DNA from: DASPFV01 sp035620975
Lineage (GTDB): Bacteria > Acidobacteriota > Vicinamibacteria > Vicinamibacterales > 2-12-FULL-66-21
Assembly (NCBI GenBank): GCA_035620975.1
Contig: DASPFV010000219.1
Location: forward strand, 1-64,000
Direction: 5' to 3'
Length of the DNA stretch: 64,000 bases
The position numbers and the translations under genes were made by a program. Shown here in pieces: positions 16,719 through 26,848 of this stretch; the stretch's first letter is position 1; each line of letters opens with the position of its first letter. Below the pieces are notes generated by a model that did no database searches, had not been told where the DNA came from, and was given only the letters and a program-made list of their open reading frames with translations.

Positions 16719-18167
16719 ATGAGATCAGCGACTCCAGCCCGCCGCGCGTTCATCCTGACCGCGATGGTTGCCGTGGCATCCGTGATGGCGCCGCATCCGG
16801 GCGCCGAGCCTGCCGCGCAGGCACAGGACAGTGGAGCGCAGCCCGCCGGCGGCGTCGCCGGCGCGCTGTTTACGCTGCTCGACGCCGACAAGGACGGTTC
16901 GCTCACTCGTGACGAGATGAAGAGCCGCTTCGAAGAGTGGTACACGCAGTGGGATCGGTCGAAGAGCGGGGCGCTGAGCATCGAGCAGGTCTTCGGCGGG
17001 CTGGCGGCCGTCGTGCCTGCCGGGCCGGGCGGCCGGGTGCAGAACCAGACACCGCGCCAGGAGGACGTCGCGGCGATGATGGCGGCCCTGCCCGGGCGGG
17101 CCCCGGCCAGGCCGCGCCAGCCCCGCAGGGTGCTGGTGCTCGGCAGGGCAGCGGGGTTCGTCCACTCGTCCATCCCCCTGGCGGCGCGGACCATCGAGGA
17201 GATGGGGCGGAAGACCGCTGCGTGGTCGACGACGATCACCTACGACGCCGCCGACATCAACCAGGCGAACCTGAAGGGGTACGACGCGATCTTTCTTGCG
17301 AGCACGACCGGCGCCTTCCTGGACGATCCGGACGACCCGGCCGCCACCGCCGCGCGCCGGAAGGCACTGCTCGAGTTCGTGCGCGGCGGCAAGGGGCTGG
17401 CTGGCATCCATGCGGCGACCGACTCGTACCACCAGAGCTCGGCGGAGGCCGGCGGCCGCGGGGGGCAGGGTTCCCTGAACTGGGACGTCGTGACCGTGGT
17501 CCTGCACGTCATGTCCGGCGATCGGAACAGCGACGGCCGGCTCTCGCGCGAGGAGCTCGTCGGATTCGCGGACTCCTGGTTCGGCCGGCTCGACCCGGAC
17601 GGGACGGGGCGCATCGCGCAGGCCGACTTTCCACGGCGGTATGCCGCCCTGCCGCCGCCGCCCACGCCCGGAGGCAACGCCCAGGGGCCGGCCACCGATC
17701 CCGGTCCGGACACGCAGGTCGGCACGTGGCCCGAGTTCAACACGCTGATCGGAGCGTTCTTCAAGTGGCACTGGAACGACGGCCAGACGATCACGGTGAA
17801 GATCGACGAGCCGGGTCACCCGCTGAACGCCCCGTTCGAGGGCCAGGGCTACGTGATCGTCGACGAGACCTACACGTTCGGCCGGAACATCTACTCGCGA
17901 GCGAATCTGCGCGTGCTGACGAGCATCGACTACGCGAAGATGATCGCGGAGGACAAGGCGAAGGAGCAGAACCCGCGGGACGACGGCGATTACGCGCTGA
18001 GCTGGATTCGCCGCGAGGGCAAGGGGCGCGTCTTCTACGAGGCGCACGGCCACAACGAGAAGATCTACGCGAACCGCCGGCTTCTCGAGCACGTCCTGGC
18101 GGGTATGCAGTACGTGATCGGCGATCTGGAGGCCGACGACAGCCCCCGCGTGCGCGGCGCGAAGTAG
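16719..18167 (+). CDS. Secreted ThuA-domain protein with EF-hand repeats
   Basis: A 482-residue exported protein with a signal peptide at about 1-35 (AFILTAMVAVASVMA, then AQAQ). A first EF-hand pair is near 55 (DADKDGSLTRDE) and 77. A ThuA-type class-I glutamine-amidotransferase-like fold begins with RRVLVLGRAAGFVHSS at about 130. A second EF-hand pair near 267 (DRNSDGRLSREE) and 292 (DPDGTGRIAQAD) interrupts ThuA, which then resumes with FFKWHWNDGQ and GRVFYEAHGHNE. ThuA proteins act on sugars such as trehalose or bind them; the EF-hands suggest calcium-dependent folding. An AGGAGG-like site precedes the ATG. The kinase gene starts 13 bp downstream, so they are likely co-transcribed. Confidence 0.82.
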   Translation: MRSATPARRAFILTAMVAVASVMAPHPGAEPAAQAQDSGAQPAGGVAGALFTLLDADKDGSLTRDEMKSRFEEWYTQWDRSKSGALSIEQVFGGLAAVVPAGPGGRVQNQTPRQEDVAAMMAALPGRAPARPRQPRRVLVLGRAAGFVHSSIPLAARTIEEMGRKTAAWSTTITYDAADINQANLKGYDAIFLASTTGAFLDDPDDPAATAARRKALLEFVRGGKGLAGIHAATDSYHQSSAEAGGRGGQGSLNWDVVTVVLHVMSGDRNSDGRLSREELVGFADSWFGRLDPDGTGRIAQADFPRRYAALPPPPTPGGNAQGPATDPGPDTQVGTWPEFNTLIGAFFKWHWNDGQTITVKIDEPGHPLNAPFEGQGYVIVDETYTFGRNIYSRANLRVLTSIDYAKMIAEDKAKEQNPRDDGDYALSWIRREGKGRVFYEAHGHNEKIYANRRLLEHVLAGMQYVIGDLEADDSPRVRGAK

Positions 18168-18180
18168 GCCCGGTGTCCTG

Positions 18181-20556
18181 ATGGCCCTTGCTGCGGGCAC
18201 CCGTCTCGGCCCGTACGAAGTCCTTGGCCTGCTTGGCGCTGGCGGGATGGGCGAGGTGTATCGTGCGCGGCACGCGCAGCTCGAGCGCGACGTCGCGATC
18301 AAGATCCTGCCCGCGCATCACGCCGCCAGCCCGGACGCGCTTGTCCGCTTCGAGCGCGAAGCAAAGGCCGTGGCCGCCCTCTCGCACCCCAACATCGTGG
18401 CGATCCACGATTTCAGAACCGATCAGGATGTCCCTTTCGTCGTCATGGAGCTGCTGGTCGGGGAGAGCCTGCGCAGTCGCCTTCAACGATCGGCAGTCGG
18501 CTGGCGCCGGGCGATCGAGATCGGCGCTGCGGTTGCGGAGGGTCTGGCCGCCGCCCATGCCAAGGGGATCACTCATCGCGATCTGAAGCCCGACAACATC
18601 TTCCTGACGTCGGACGGCCAGGTCAAGATTCTGGACTTCGGTCTGGCGCGCATCGAACCGGTCGTACCGATTCGGGAATCCGGCTCGGGGCCCACGATTT
18701 CCTCCCTGACAGCGCAAGGTGCGGTCATGGGAACGGCGGGTTACATGGCACCCGAGCAGATACGGGGTGACCCAGCGACCGCGGCGACGGATCTCTTCTC
18801 TCTGGGGTGTGTGCTGTATGAAATGGTGTCCGGACGTCGCGCGTTCGATCGCCCGACCACGGTCGAGACCATAGCGGCGATCCTGAACGAGGACGCGCCG
18901 GAGCTCGCCGGGTCGGCTGCAGCCGACCCCGTTCCGCTGCCCCTCGTGCACCTGGTCGGCCACTGCCTCGAGAAAGATCCGCGGGAACGCTTCCAGTCCG
19001 CGCGTGATGTGGCGTTCGCACTGAGGAGTGTCTCCGCCGGAGTCGACGCGTTACCAGCCGCCCGCCCCTTGGCCGCGTTCGGGCGGACGGTCTGGGTCAC
19101 CGCCGCAGTTGCTGCAGTGCTGGCAACGGTCGTCATCGTTGTCTGGCTCATTAGAGCCGCACCCGCACCGCCACCGTCCGCGATCACCTCACTCGCGGTG
19201 CTGCCGCTCCAGAATCTCTCGGGGAACGTCGACGAGGACTATTTTGCCGACGGCATGACGGAGGCGCTGATCACCGACCTGTCCAGGATCGCCGCGCTGC
19301 GCGTCATTTCCCGAACGTCCATCATGCAGTACAAAGGAGCGAAGAAGCCGCTGCGGCAGATTGCTGAGGAGTTGAACGTGGATGCGGTCGTGGAAGGGTC
19401 GGTGCTGCGTGTGGGCGACCGGGTACGCATCACCGCTCAGCTCATCGACGCGGCTTCGGACCGTCATTTGTGGGCCGAGAGCTACGACCGCGATCTCCGG
19501 GACGTGCTGTCCGTACAGAGCGAGGTGGCGCGATCCGTTGCCCGGCAGATCAGGATCACCGTCACGCCAGAGGAGCAGGCGAGGCTCGAGCGCACGCGCC
19601 GCGTGATTCCCGCCGCCCATGAAGCGTTCTTGAGGGGCCGGTTTCAGTGGAACAGGCGCACGCTCGACGGCCTCGAGCGCGCCGTCGAGTATTTTCAGCG
19701 TGCGATTGAGATCGACCCGGCCTACGCGCCGGCCCACGCAGGCCTGGCAGACGCGTACGCCATTCTGGGGAACAATCAGTTCCTCCCGGCGGCCGACACA
19801 TACCCAAAGGCCAAGGCAGCCGCGCTCGCTGCGCTGGAGATTGATGAGAGCCTCGCCGAGGCCCACACCTCGCTCGCCTTCGTGATGCAGAACCACGACT
19901 GGGACTGGTCTGGAGCCGAGCGAGAGTACCGCCGAGCGTTCGAGCTCAATCCGAGCTATGCGCAGGCCCACCAGTGGCGTGCCTTCCTCCTGCTCGGCGT
20001 AGGACGCACTGACGAGGCGCTGGCCGAGATCGACACTGCCCGCAAGCTCGATCCGCTCTCGCCGAGAATAAGCTCGAACGTAGGGCTGATGCACTACTAC
20101 GCGCGCGATTATGATCGGGCCATTCAGGAATTACGCGCGACGCTCGAGCTGGATCCGATCGGAAGCCGGTGGTTTCTCGGATGGGCCTACGTGCAGAAGG
20201 GCATGCACGAGGAAGCCATCTCTGTGAGCCTCGAGCGCAGCGAACTTCTCGAGGAGCAGGGCACCTCGCTCGCCGACCTCGCGTACGCGTATGCAGCCGG
20301 GGGCCAGGAGCGGCTGGCGAGACGCACGCTCGAACGCATCGCCAGGCAATCGAAGGCGGGCTACGTTCCCCCGGATGCCGTCGCGGCGGTACACGTTGCC
20401 CTGGGAGAAAGCGAGCGGGCGCTCGCTTTGCTCGAGGACGCAGTCGGCCACCGCAACGTCATGTTTTACTGGCTCAAGGTCGATCCCCGCTTCGACCCGC
20501 TGCGAGCCGAGCCCCGCTTCCGGCAGCTGCTCGTCCGCATGGGCCTCACCCCCTGA
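18181..20556 (+). CDS. Ser/Thr kinase with TolB-like domain and TPR repeats
   Basis: A 791-residue membrane receptor kinase. The cytoplasmic kinase domain has GAGGMGEVY (19-27), Lys41, HRDLKPDN (132-139) and DFG (152-154). A membrane helix at about 304-325 follows. Residues 338-470 form the FlgO/TolB-like domain found behind CadC-type regulators and adenylate cyclases (SLAVLPLQNLSG, YFADGMTEALITDLS). About six TPR repeats then run to about 760 and probably bind a partner protein outside the membrane. The gene directly follows the secreted ThuA protein with a 13-bp gap, which suggests that protein or its ligand may be linked to the signal. A GCCCG/CGGGC hairpin follows the stop. Confidence 0.93.
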   Translation: MALAAGTRLGPYEVLGLLGAGGMGEVYRARHAQLERDVAIKILPAHHAASPDALVRFEREAKAVAALSHPNIVAIHDFRTDQDVPFVVMELLVGESLRSRLQRSAVGWRRAIEIGAAVAEGLAAAHAKGITHRDLKPDNIFLTSDGQVKILDFGLARIEPVVPIRESGSGPTISSLTAQGAVMGTAGYMAPEQIRGDPATAATDLFSLGCVLYEMVSGRRAFDRPTTVETIAAILNEDAPELAGSAAADPVPLPLVHLVGHCLEKDPRERFQSARDVAFALRSVSAGVDALPAARPLAAFGRTVWVTAAVAAVLATVVIVVWLIRAAPAPPPSAITSLAVLPLQNLSGNVDEDYFADGMTEALITDLSRIAALRVISRTSIMQYKGAKKPLRQIAEELNVDAVVEGSVLRVGDRVRITAQLIDAASDRHLWAESYDRDLRDVLSVQSEVARSVARQIRITVTPEEQARLERTRRVIPAAHEAFLRGRFQWNRRTLDGLERAVEYFQRAIEIDPAYAPAHAGLADAYAILGNNQFLPAADTYPKAKAAALAALEIDESLAEAHTSLAFVMQNHDWDWSGAEREYRRAFELNPSYAQAHQWRAFLLLGVGRTDEALAEIDTARKLDPLSPRISSNVGLMHYYARDYDRAIQELRATLELDPIGSRWFLGWAYVQKGMHEEAISVSLERSELLEEQGTSLADLAYAYAAGGQERLARRTLERIARQSKAGYVPPDAVAAVHVALGESERALALLEDAVGHRNVMFYWLKVDPRFDPLRAEPRFRQLLVRMGLTP

Positions 20557-21330
20557 CAGCAGGGCCCGTCGCGGGCGTCTGCGGATTCCATGCGCCCGGC
20601 TTCGGGCTCCAGGCCCAGCCTCGTCGAGCGGTGTTCCTGGAGTTCAGTCCAGTCGGATACCGCTGACGGGGTAACCGCCACAGGCGGCGAATTGCAGGAA
20701 CAATGTCCGTCGTCCGCACGACTGATCCCGACGCGGACGGCACGCCGTTGCGCAGGCGTTCACAATCGTGCTCACGGCGAGCCCCGGCAACCGTCTTGCT
20801 CGCCGGCCGCATTCTTCTCCTCCGGCGCAGACAACTGTCACGCCCGCGCTCGCGGCCCGCAGCTCGTGGCCCGCCTCGCGCGTTCCGGAAACGACGAATT
20901 CGAGCGACAGGCGGGCCGTCATGAACACTCGCGTCGGGGGACCACTGTCGGGAGCAGGGTCGGCGTCGGTCGGGCTCGCCGCACGGCCGTGGGGCGCGCC
21001 GGCGGTCGCGCGGGGCATCGGGCTGTCGGCGAAGCTGGCGGATGGCGTCTTCGGCCTGCTCCGGCCGGGATGGACGCAGCCGTGCCGCGACGGGATCGCC
21101 GTGTCTCCGATGAGCGGTGAGTGGCTGCAGGAGTGTGCCGCGGTGAGCGGCAGGCACGGCGATTCGTACTGAGGACTGAGAGCCTCTGCGAGGCAGGCAG
21201 GCCGGCGGGTTACGCGGATCAGGGACGAAGGCGGCCACCCCTGACTGTCGTGGCATCCGCCTCGGCCTGCGCGGCCGTGCAGTGCCGGCGAGCTGGACAT
21301 CCCCTCGAACTGCGGGCTCGACCGCGCGCC
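20557..21330. other. 774-bp region without a recognisable gene
   Basis: Frames are open on both strands but give low-complexity Arg/Pro/Ala-rich proteins without ribosome-binding sites or family resemblance. A 5-bp GC hairpin (20564-20576) directly after the kinase stop may be a weak terminator. The longest candidates are a minus-strand frame at 20644-21300 and a plus-strand frame from an ATG at 20921 to 21172. Neither convinces. The stretch may hold decayed genes or an unrecognised RNA. Confidence 0.5.
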
Positions 21331-22722
21331 TCACGCGGGCAGGAACGTGAAACAGAGCACCCCCAGCGCGAACCAGAGCGCGGCGTACACCACGTTGTAG
21401 CCGATGAACTGGCGGAAGTCGATCCGGGCGATCCCGGCCGCGATGACGACCCAGAACGGCGAGAGCAGGTTGCCCATGTGGTCGCCGATACTCAGCGCGA
21501 GGAGGCCGCGCTGGGCGGTGACCCCGACGGCGGCGGCCGTGGTCGCCGTGATGAACCCCTGAATGACCCACTGCCCGCCGCTCGACGGGACGAAGATGGA
21601 CACGAGCGACGCCGACGCGGCGGTCAGCAGCGGAAAGGTGAACTGGTTCGAGATCGAGGCAAAGAACTCGCCGAGCGTGCTGCCCACGGTCGTGAACTGA
21701 ATCACGCCGGCCACACCGGCGTACAGATGGTAGAGCACGACGACCGGCCACGCCGAGACGGCCGCGAAGGGAAGTGTCCGGGAGAAGTTGCGGACGCTCC
21801 GGTGGCACAACAGGCAGAGCAGGAGCAGCGCCGTGTTCAGCGAGTTGAGCTCGAGACCGCCATTCGCGACGGCGAAATGGTACACGAGCCAGCCGGCGAG
21901 CACCGCGCTCAGCAGGGCGGTGGGCAGGGGATGGCTCTCGAGCCGCTCGGAGAACGTCGCCGGAACCGTGAGCGCTGCGGCGTCCGCACCGCCAGCCGGT
22001 GCGGCACGTTCGCCCAGTTTCCACGCCTCGGGGAAGTGGGAGAGCGGTCGAGCATGCCGCGGGAGGAGCAGGCGGGCCGTCACGACGAGCGTGACGAGAA
22101 ACGCCGCCACGAACAGCAGCGCTGCCGGCGCGAAGATCGTCGTGCGGAGCGGCATCAGCCCGGTGGTCTTCTCCAGGAAGTGTCCCGGCGTGTTCATGAG
22201 CAGCGGCGCGCTCGCAGAGAGCCCGAACTGCCACACCGACATCGCGGCGCCGGTCGTCGCCAGCAGGAACGGAAAGTCGACCGCCAGGCCCTTCTTCTCG
22301 GCCTCGCGGGCGAAGTGGACGGCGATCAGCGGACCGAGCGTGATCCCCAGGCCCCAGTAGACGTAGGAGAGCGCCGCCGTCAGCAGAATCGCGGCCCCCA
22401 GCACACCCGACACGCTGCCGGGACGCTCCGACAGGGCGCAGATGACCCGTTTGAAGATCGGCGAGGCACCCAGGCTCGAGCTGAGGACCAGGATCAATGT
22501 CATCTGCATCGTGAAGGGCAGCAGCATCCAGAGGCCGCGGTGATAGGCGCTCATGGTGTCGCCGACCGTCGTGCCCATCGCCAGGGCCGCGACGGCCACG
22601 ATCGCGAGCAGCCCGATGGACGTCGTCATCGCGTCCGGGATCAGCCGGCCGATCAGGTCGGCAAATCGCGTGAGGCGATCGACGGGCGGCGGCGCGGCCG
22701 GCTGGAGCATCTGAGTGGTCAT
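21331..22722 (-). CDS. atoE: Short-chain fatty acid transporter, AtoE family
   Basis: A 463-residue inner-membrane transporter with about a dozen hydrophobic segments, similar throughout to E. coli AtoE (short-chain fatty acid permease). Conserved blocks include the SPIFKRVI region, SVWQFGLSASAPL with the following NTPGHF, and IFVPSSGGQWVIQG, which is the most diagnostic. It probably takes up acetoacetate or butyrate-like acids. It is the last of three minus-strand genes after the MaoC hydratase and the phosphotransferase, and the acyl-CoA dehydrogenase is divergent, so the block handles fatty acids. No atoDA CoA-transferase is present here. Confidence 0.9.
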   Translation of the reverse strand: MTTQMLQPAAPPPVDRLTRFADLIGRLIPDAMTTSIGLLAIVAVAALAMGTTVGDTMSAYHRGLWMLLPFTMQMTLILVLSSSLGASPIFKRVICALSERPGSVSGVLGAAILLTAALSYVYWGLGITLGPLIAVHFAREAEKKGLAVDFPFLLATTGAAMSVWQFGLSASAPLLMNTPGHFLEKTTGLMPLRTTIFAPAALLFVAAFLVTLVVTARLLLPRHARPLSHFPEAWKLGERAAPAGGADAAALTVPATFSERLESHPLPTALLSAVLAGWLVYHFAVANGGLELNSLNTALLLLCLLCHRSVRNFSRTLPFAAVSAWPVVVLYHLYAGVAGVIQFTTVGSTLGEFFASISNQFTFPLLTAASASLVSIFVPSSGGQWVIQGFITATTAAAVGVTAQRGLLALSIGDHMGNLLSPFWVVIAAGIARIDFRQFIGYNVVYAALWFALGVLCFTFLPA

Positions 22723-22776
22723 GGCAGGTGGCCTGGGCAGGTGCGGGGGAGCATACGGGAATGCCGGGTCCCGGGT

Positions 22777-23859
22777 CTACAGCCGGGACGCCGCCCGTCG
22801 CGCCAGATACGCCACGCGATCCCCGAGGTTCGCGAAGCGCGGGTCATCGGTTTGATGCTTCACGAAGCGGAAGTAGATTTGCTGGACGACCACCGCAATC
22901 TTGAAGAGCGCGAACACCTCGAAGAACGTCAACGTCGTCAGGTCGCGGCCGGTGAGCGCGGCATAGCGGTCGACCAGCGCCGCCGGCGTCAGCCACCCCG
23001 GCCGCGTCGTTACCGTCGTGAGCGCGTCGCGCTGCTCGGGCGGCGCGCTCGGGACCCAGTACGCCAGCAGGATGCCGAGATCCACCAGCGGATCGCCGAG
23101 CGCCGCCATTTCCCAATCGAGCACCGACGCGACGCGGGATGGGTTGGCGGCGTCGAGCATCAGGTTGTCCAGCTTGAAATCACCGTGGACGACGGTCGGC
23201 CGTGCAGGATCTGGCGGCAGCGACTCCGTCAGCCAGCGGGCCAGCGCTTCCATTTCGGGCACCTCGGCCGTCTTCGAGCGGTGCCATCGGTCGGTCCATC
23301 CGCGGACCTGCCGTTCGACGAAGCCGTGGGGCTTCCCGAGGTGAGTCAGGCCGGCTCGCAGGTCGACGGTGTGCAGCTCGGCCAGCGCGTCGATGACCGC
23401 GAGGCTGACCCCGCGCCTGACGCCCGGTTGATCGCGGATCGACGGCGGCTCCTCTTGGCGGACGACGATCCCGTGTCGTCGTTCCATTACGTAGAACACG
23501 GCGCCGGCGATGGCGGGGTCCTCGCACAGGGCGTACACGCGGGGTGCCAGCGGAAAGACGGGATGAATCGCCGAGAGATAGCGGTACTCGCGAGCCATGT
23601 CGTGGGCGGTCGGGGCAACCGGGCCGAGCGGCGGCCGCCGCACGACGATCTCGGTCGTCCCGAAGCGCACGAGATACGTCAGGTTCGAGTATCCGCCGGG
23701 GAACTGCGCCACCTGCATGCGCTCGCGCAGATCGAGGCCGGCGATGCCGGACGCGGGTAGCTCCGCGCGCAGCCACGCCTCCAGTCGCGGCCAGTCGAGC
23801 TCTTCACCCGATCGAACAGGCGCGGTGTCGGCACCAGGAGCGTCGGCTCTCTCGCGCAT
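22777..23859 (-). CDS. APH/ACAD10-type phosphotransferase
   Basis: A 360-residue kinase-like protein of the aminoglycoside phosphotransferase fold. It has the catalytic loop VVHGDFKLDNL near 222 and the metal motif in LDWEMAALGDPLVDLG. The N-terminal nucleotide site includes FPGGYSNLTYLVR. This is the subfamily seen as the kinase part of ACAD10/11, which phosphorylates 4-hydroxyacyl-CoAs before beta-oxidation. The neighbouring acyl-CoA dehydrogenase at 24740 is the natural partner encoded as a separate gene. It sits 54 bp upstream of atoE and 65 bp downstream of the MaoC gene, consistent with an operon. Substrate specificity is inferred, not shown. Confidence 0.88.
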   Translation of the reverse strand: MRERADAPGADTAPVRSGEELDWPRLEAWLRAELPASGIAGLDLRERMQVAQFPGGYSNLTYLVRFGTTEIVVRRPPLGPVAPTAHDMAREYRYLSAIHPVFPLAPRVYALCEDPAIAGAVFYVMERRHGIVVRQEEPPSIRDQPGVRRGVSLAVIDALAELHTVDLRAGLTHLGKPHGFVERQVRGWTDRWHRSKTAEVPEMEALARWLTESLPPDPARPTVVHGDFKLDNLMLDAANPSRVASVLDWEMAALGDPLVDLGILLAYWVPSAPPEQRDALTTVTTRPGWLTPAALVDRYAALTGRDLTTLTFFEVFALFKIAVVVQQIYFRFVKHQTDDPRFANLGDRVAYLARRAASRL

Positions 23860-23924
23860 GAAGGTTCATTCCGCCGCCGCCTCGCCGGGTTGGGCCCGAG
23901 ACAGAAATCGTTGCGCGCGGCGCA

Positions 23925-24395
23925 TCAACGGACCACCGGTGACCGGGCATAGTAGCGGACGATCCATTCCGCCACTGCACAGGGCCTGTCGCCGCTGTCG
24001 CGCTCGATAGTGACGTTCCAGGTCGCCTGCGTGCAGTCCTTCAGGTCGTCAACCCTGCCGAGGGCGAATCGGCCGCGTATGCGGGAACCGGCCGGCACCG
24101 GTGACACGAAGCGCACGCGGTTGAGCCCGTAATTGATCGTCATCCGCGGATCGACGATGGTCATGGCGTCGCGCATGAGCGCGCTGACCAGCGACAGCGT
24201 CAGGAATCCGTGCGCGATGGTCGTGCCGAAGGGCGCCTCGGCCCCCGCCCGCGCGGCGTCGACATGGATCCACTGGTGGTCGGCGGTTGCGTCCGCGAAT
24301 GCGTCGATGCGTGGCTGATCGATCACCATCCAGTCGCTGACGGCGACCTCGCGCCCGACCAGCGCCCGCAGCGTCGCCAACTCTACGACGGCCAC
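23925..24395 (-). CDS. MaoC-family (R)-enoyl-CoA hydratase
   Basis: A 156-residue hotdog-fold protein of the MaoC/R-hydratase type, which adds water to enoyl-CoA to give (R)-3-hydroxyacyl-CoA. The hydratase motif is present as FADATADHQWIHVD with catalytic Asp and His, followed by IAHGFLTLSLV. The GTG start at 24395 gives the normal N-terminus (VVELATLRALVGREV). It is first in the minus-strand set with the phosphotransferase and atoE, and divergent from the acyl-CoA dehydrogenase. Confidence 0.88.
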   Translation of the reverse strand: MAVVELATLRALVGREVAVSDWMVIDQPRIDAFADATADHQWIHVDAARAGAEAPFGTTIAHGFLTLSLVSALMRDAMTIVDPRMTINYGLNRVRFVSPVPAGSRIRGRFALGRVDDLKDCTQATWNVTIERDSGDRPCAVAEWIVRYYARSPVVR

Positions 24396-24739
24396 GCGGC
24401 ATCATCCTCGCTGGCCGTCGGGCGGACGCACAAGCCTGCCATCCATGCTCCCCCGCGCGCTCGGCGGCCCCGGGCGCGCCCTCTCGGAAGATCGAGGCGC
24501 CGCTGCCGGCGGATCGGCCGGGAGGGCCACCCTGCTGGCTCGGACCGGGCGGCGCAGCGGACGTGACATGCGTCGCTACGGTATCATGCCGCTCGCCCGG
24601 TGCAGCTGCCCTGGTCGCGGAAACCGCAGGGGCCTGCGGCCGGTCAGCACTCGTTCGCGGCGCCCAGGTGGCCGCGACGGTTCTGGCGGCGCGCAGGGGC
24701 CGCGCACGCGCACACAGTCGCCGCCATCTGAGGATCGCC
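24396..24739. other. Intergenic region between divergent fatty-acid genes
   Basis: About 340 bp of GC-rich DNA between the MaoC and acyl-CoA dehydrogenase starts. TATCAT at 24582-24587 is the only clear -10-like hexamer; no -35 at proper spacing and no strong inverted repeat were seen. Long frames crossing this stretch on both strands lack homology and are treated as chance. It presumably carries the promoters of both divergent units. Confidence 0.45.
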
Positions 24740-25999
<1,260 letters not shown>

Positions 26000-26046
26000 T
26001 GCACCGGCGGCACGAGCTCGGGGCGTAGGGGGACACGACCTCCGGG

Positions 26047-26637
26047 TCACCTCCATTCACCGCGACGCGTCCGGAACGTGATCGAATATCGCAGCGAAGT
26101 CACGGCGGGGATGTGGTGCTCGTAGGCGCTCCGCGCCTCGCCGGTCATCAGGTACGCCGACCGCCGCTCGAGCACCAGCTCGTGGGTCGCCGACCTCCGC
26201 TGCCCGTGACGTTCGCTCCGCTGCTGCGGGCGGAGGTACGGGCGCAGCCGCATCCGGCAGGTGGACAGGAGCGAAACGCCGGCGACGATTCCGTACTGCG
26301 GCGCGTCCCGGTGCCAGCCGATGGGGGCGCCAGGCGGATATTCGTTGATGAGCGCCATGGCGAAGGCAGCCGCCGGGATGCCGGCCCACGACGCCAGCGC
26401 CTCGCGGAGCGGCATCAGGAACGGAGGCACGTCGGAAATGACTACCGGCGCCACGTCGTACGCTGCACCGAAAAACGCGACCCGCCGGCGCGCGGCCACA
26501 CCGCGCATCTCGAAGGTCGAGAACTCGACCCCGGTGATCGCCTGTGCCAGCGACGCCTCCGCCTCCGTGCCGATGAACTCGGGGCGATAGTGGAAGCCGT
26601 CGGGCAGATCGACGCCGAACAGCGGAGCTGGACGCAT
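26047..26637 (-). CDS. AlkB-like 2-oxoglutarate/Fe(II) dioxygenase
   Basis: A 196-residue Fe(II)/2-oxoglutarate oxygenase of the AlkB family. Iron ligands are His109 and Asp111 in GWHRDAPQYG and His174 or 175 in YEHHIPAV; the 2-oxoglutarate arginines are in RYSITFRT near 183-189. AlkB repairs N-alkylated bases by oxidative demethylation, and this shorter subtype may act on nucleic acid or another methylated substrate. No ada or other alkylation gene is adjacent. It converges with the acyl-CoA dehydrogenase gene, 47 bp apart. Confidence 0.85.
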   Translation of the reverse strand: MRPAPLFGVDLPDGFHYRPEFIGTEAEASLAQAITGVEFSTFEMRGVAARRRVAFFGAAYDVAPVVISDVPPFLMPLREALASWAGIPAAAFAMALINEYPPGAPIGWHRDAPQYGIVAGVSLLSTCRMRLRPYLRPQQRSERHGQRRSATHELVLERRSAYLMTGEARSAYEHHIPAVTSLRYSITFRTRRGEWR

Positions 26638-26848
26638 GGGCGCAGCCTGATCAGTCTATGCCCGCCGGAACCTTCGCCTCTACATCATGCACGCGGGAGG
26701 GCCGATGCTCGACGACCTGCGGGCCGTCAACCGTCGGTCAGCACGATGGTCACCAACCTGATCCCTGTGTGACCGCCGGACGGAAAACCAGTCAGCTCAT
26801 CGTCACCTCTGCGCCTGAGCGGCACTCGGCTTGCTGCGCGCGGATTCC

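Noticed and set aside
16725..18302. A 525-codon minus-strand frame opposite the ThuA gene
   Set aside because: It is antisense to a gene with signal peptide, EF-hands and ThuA blocks, and shows no family resemblance.
20921..21172. Possible 83-residue gene in the large gap
   Set aside because: It has no ribosome-binding site, no -10 box and no recognisable motif, and opposite-strand frames are equally open.
21121..23760. An 879-codon plus-strand frame opposite atoE and the phosphotransferase
   Set aside because: The product is Arg/Glu/Gln-rich low complexity, typical of antisense frames in GC-rich genes. The minus-strand genes have clear families.
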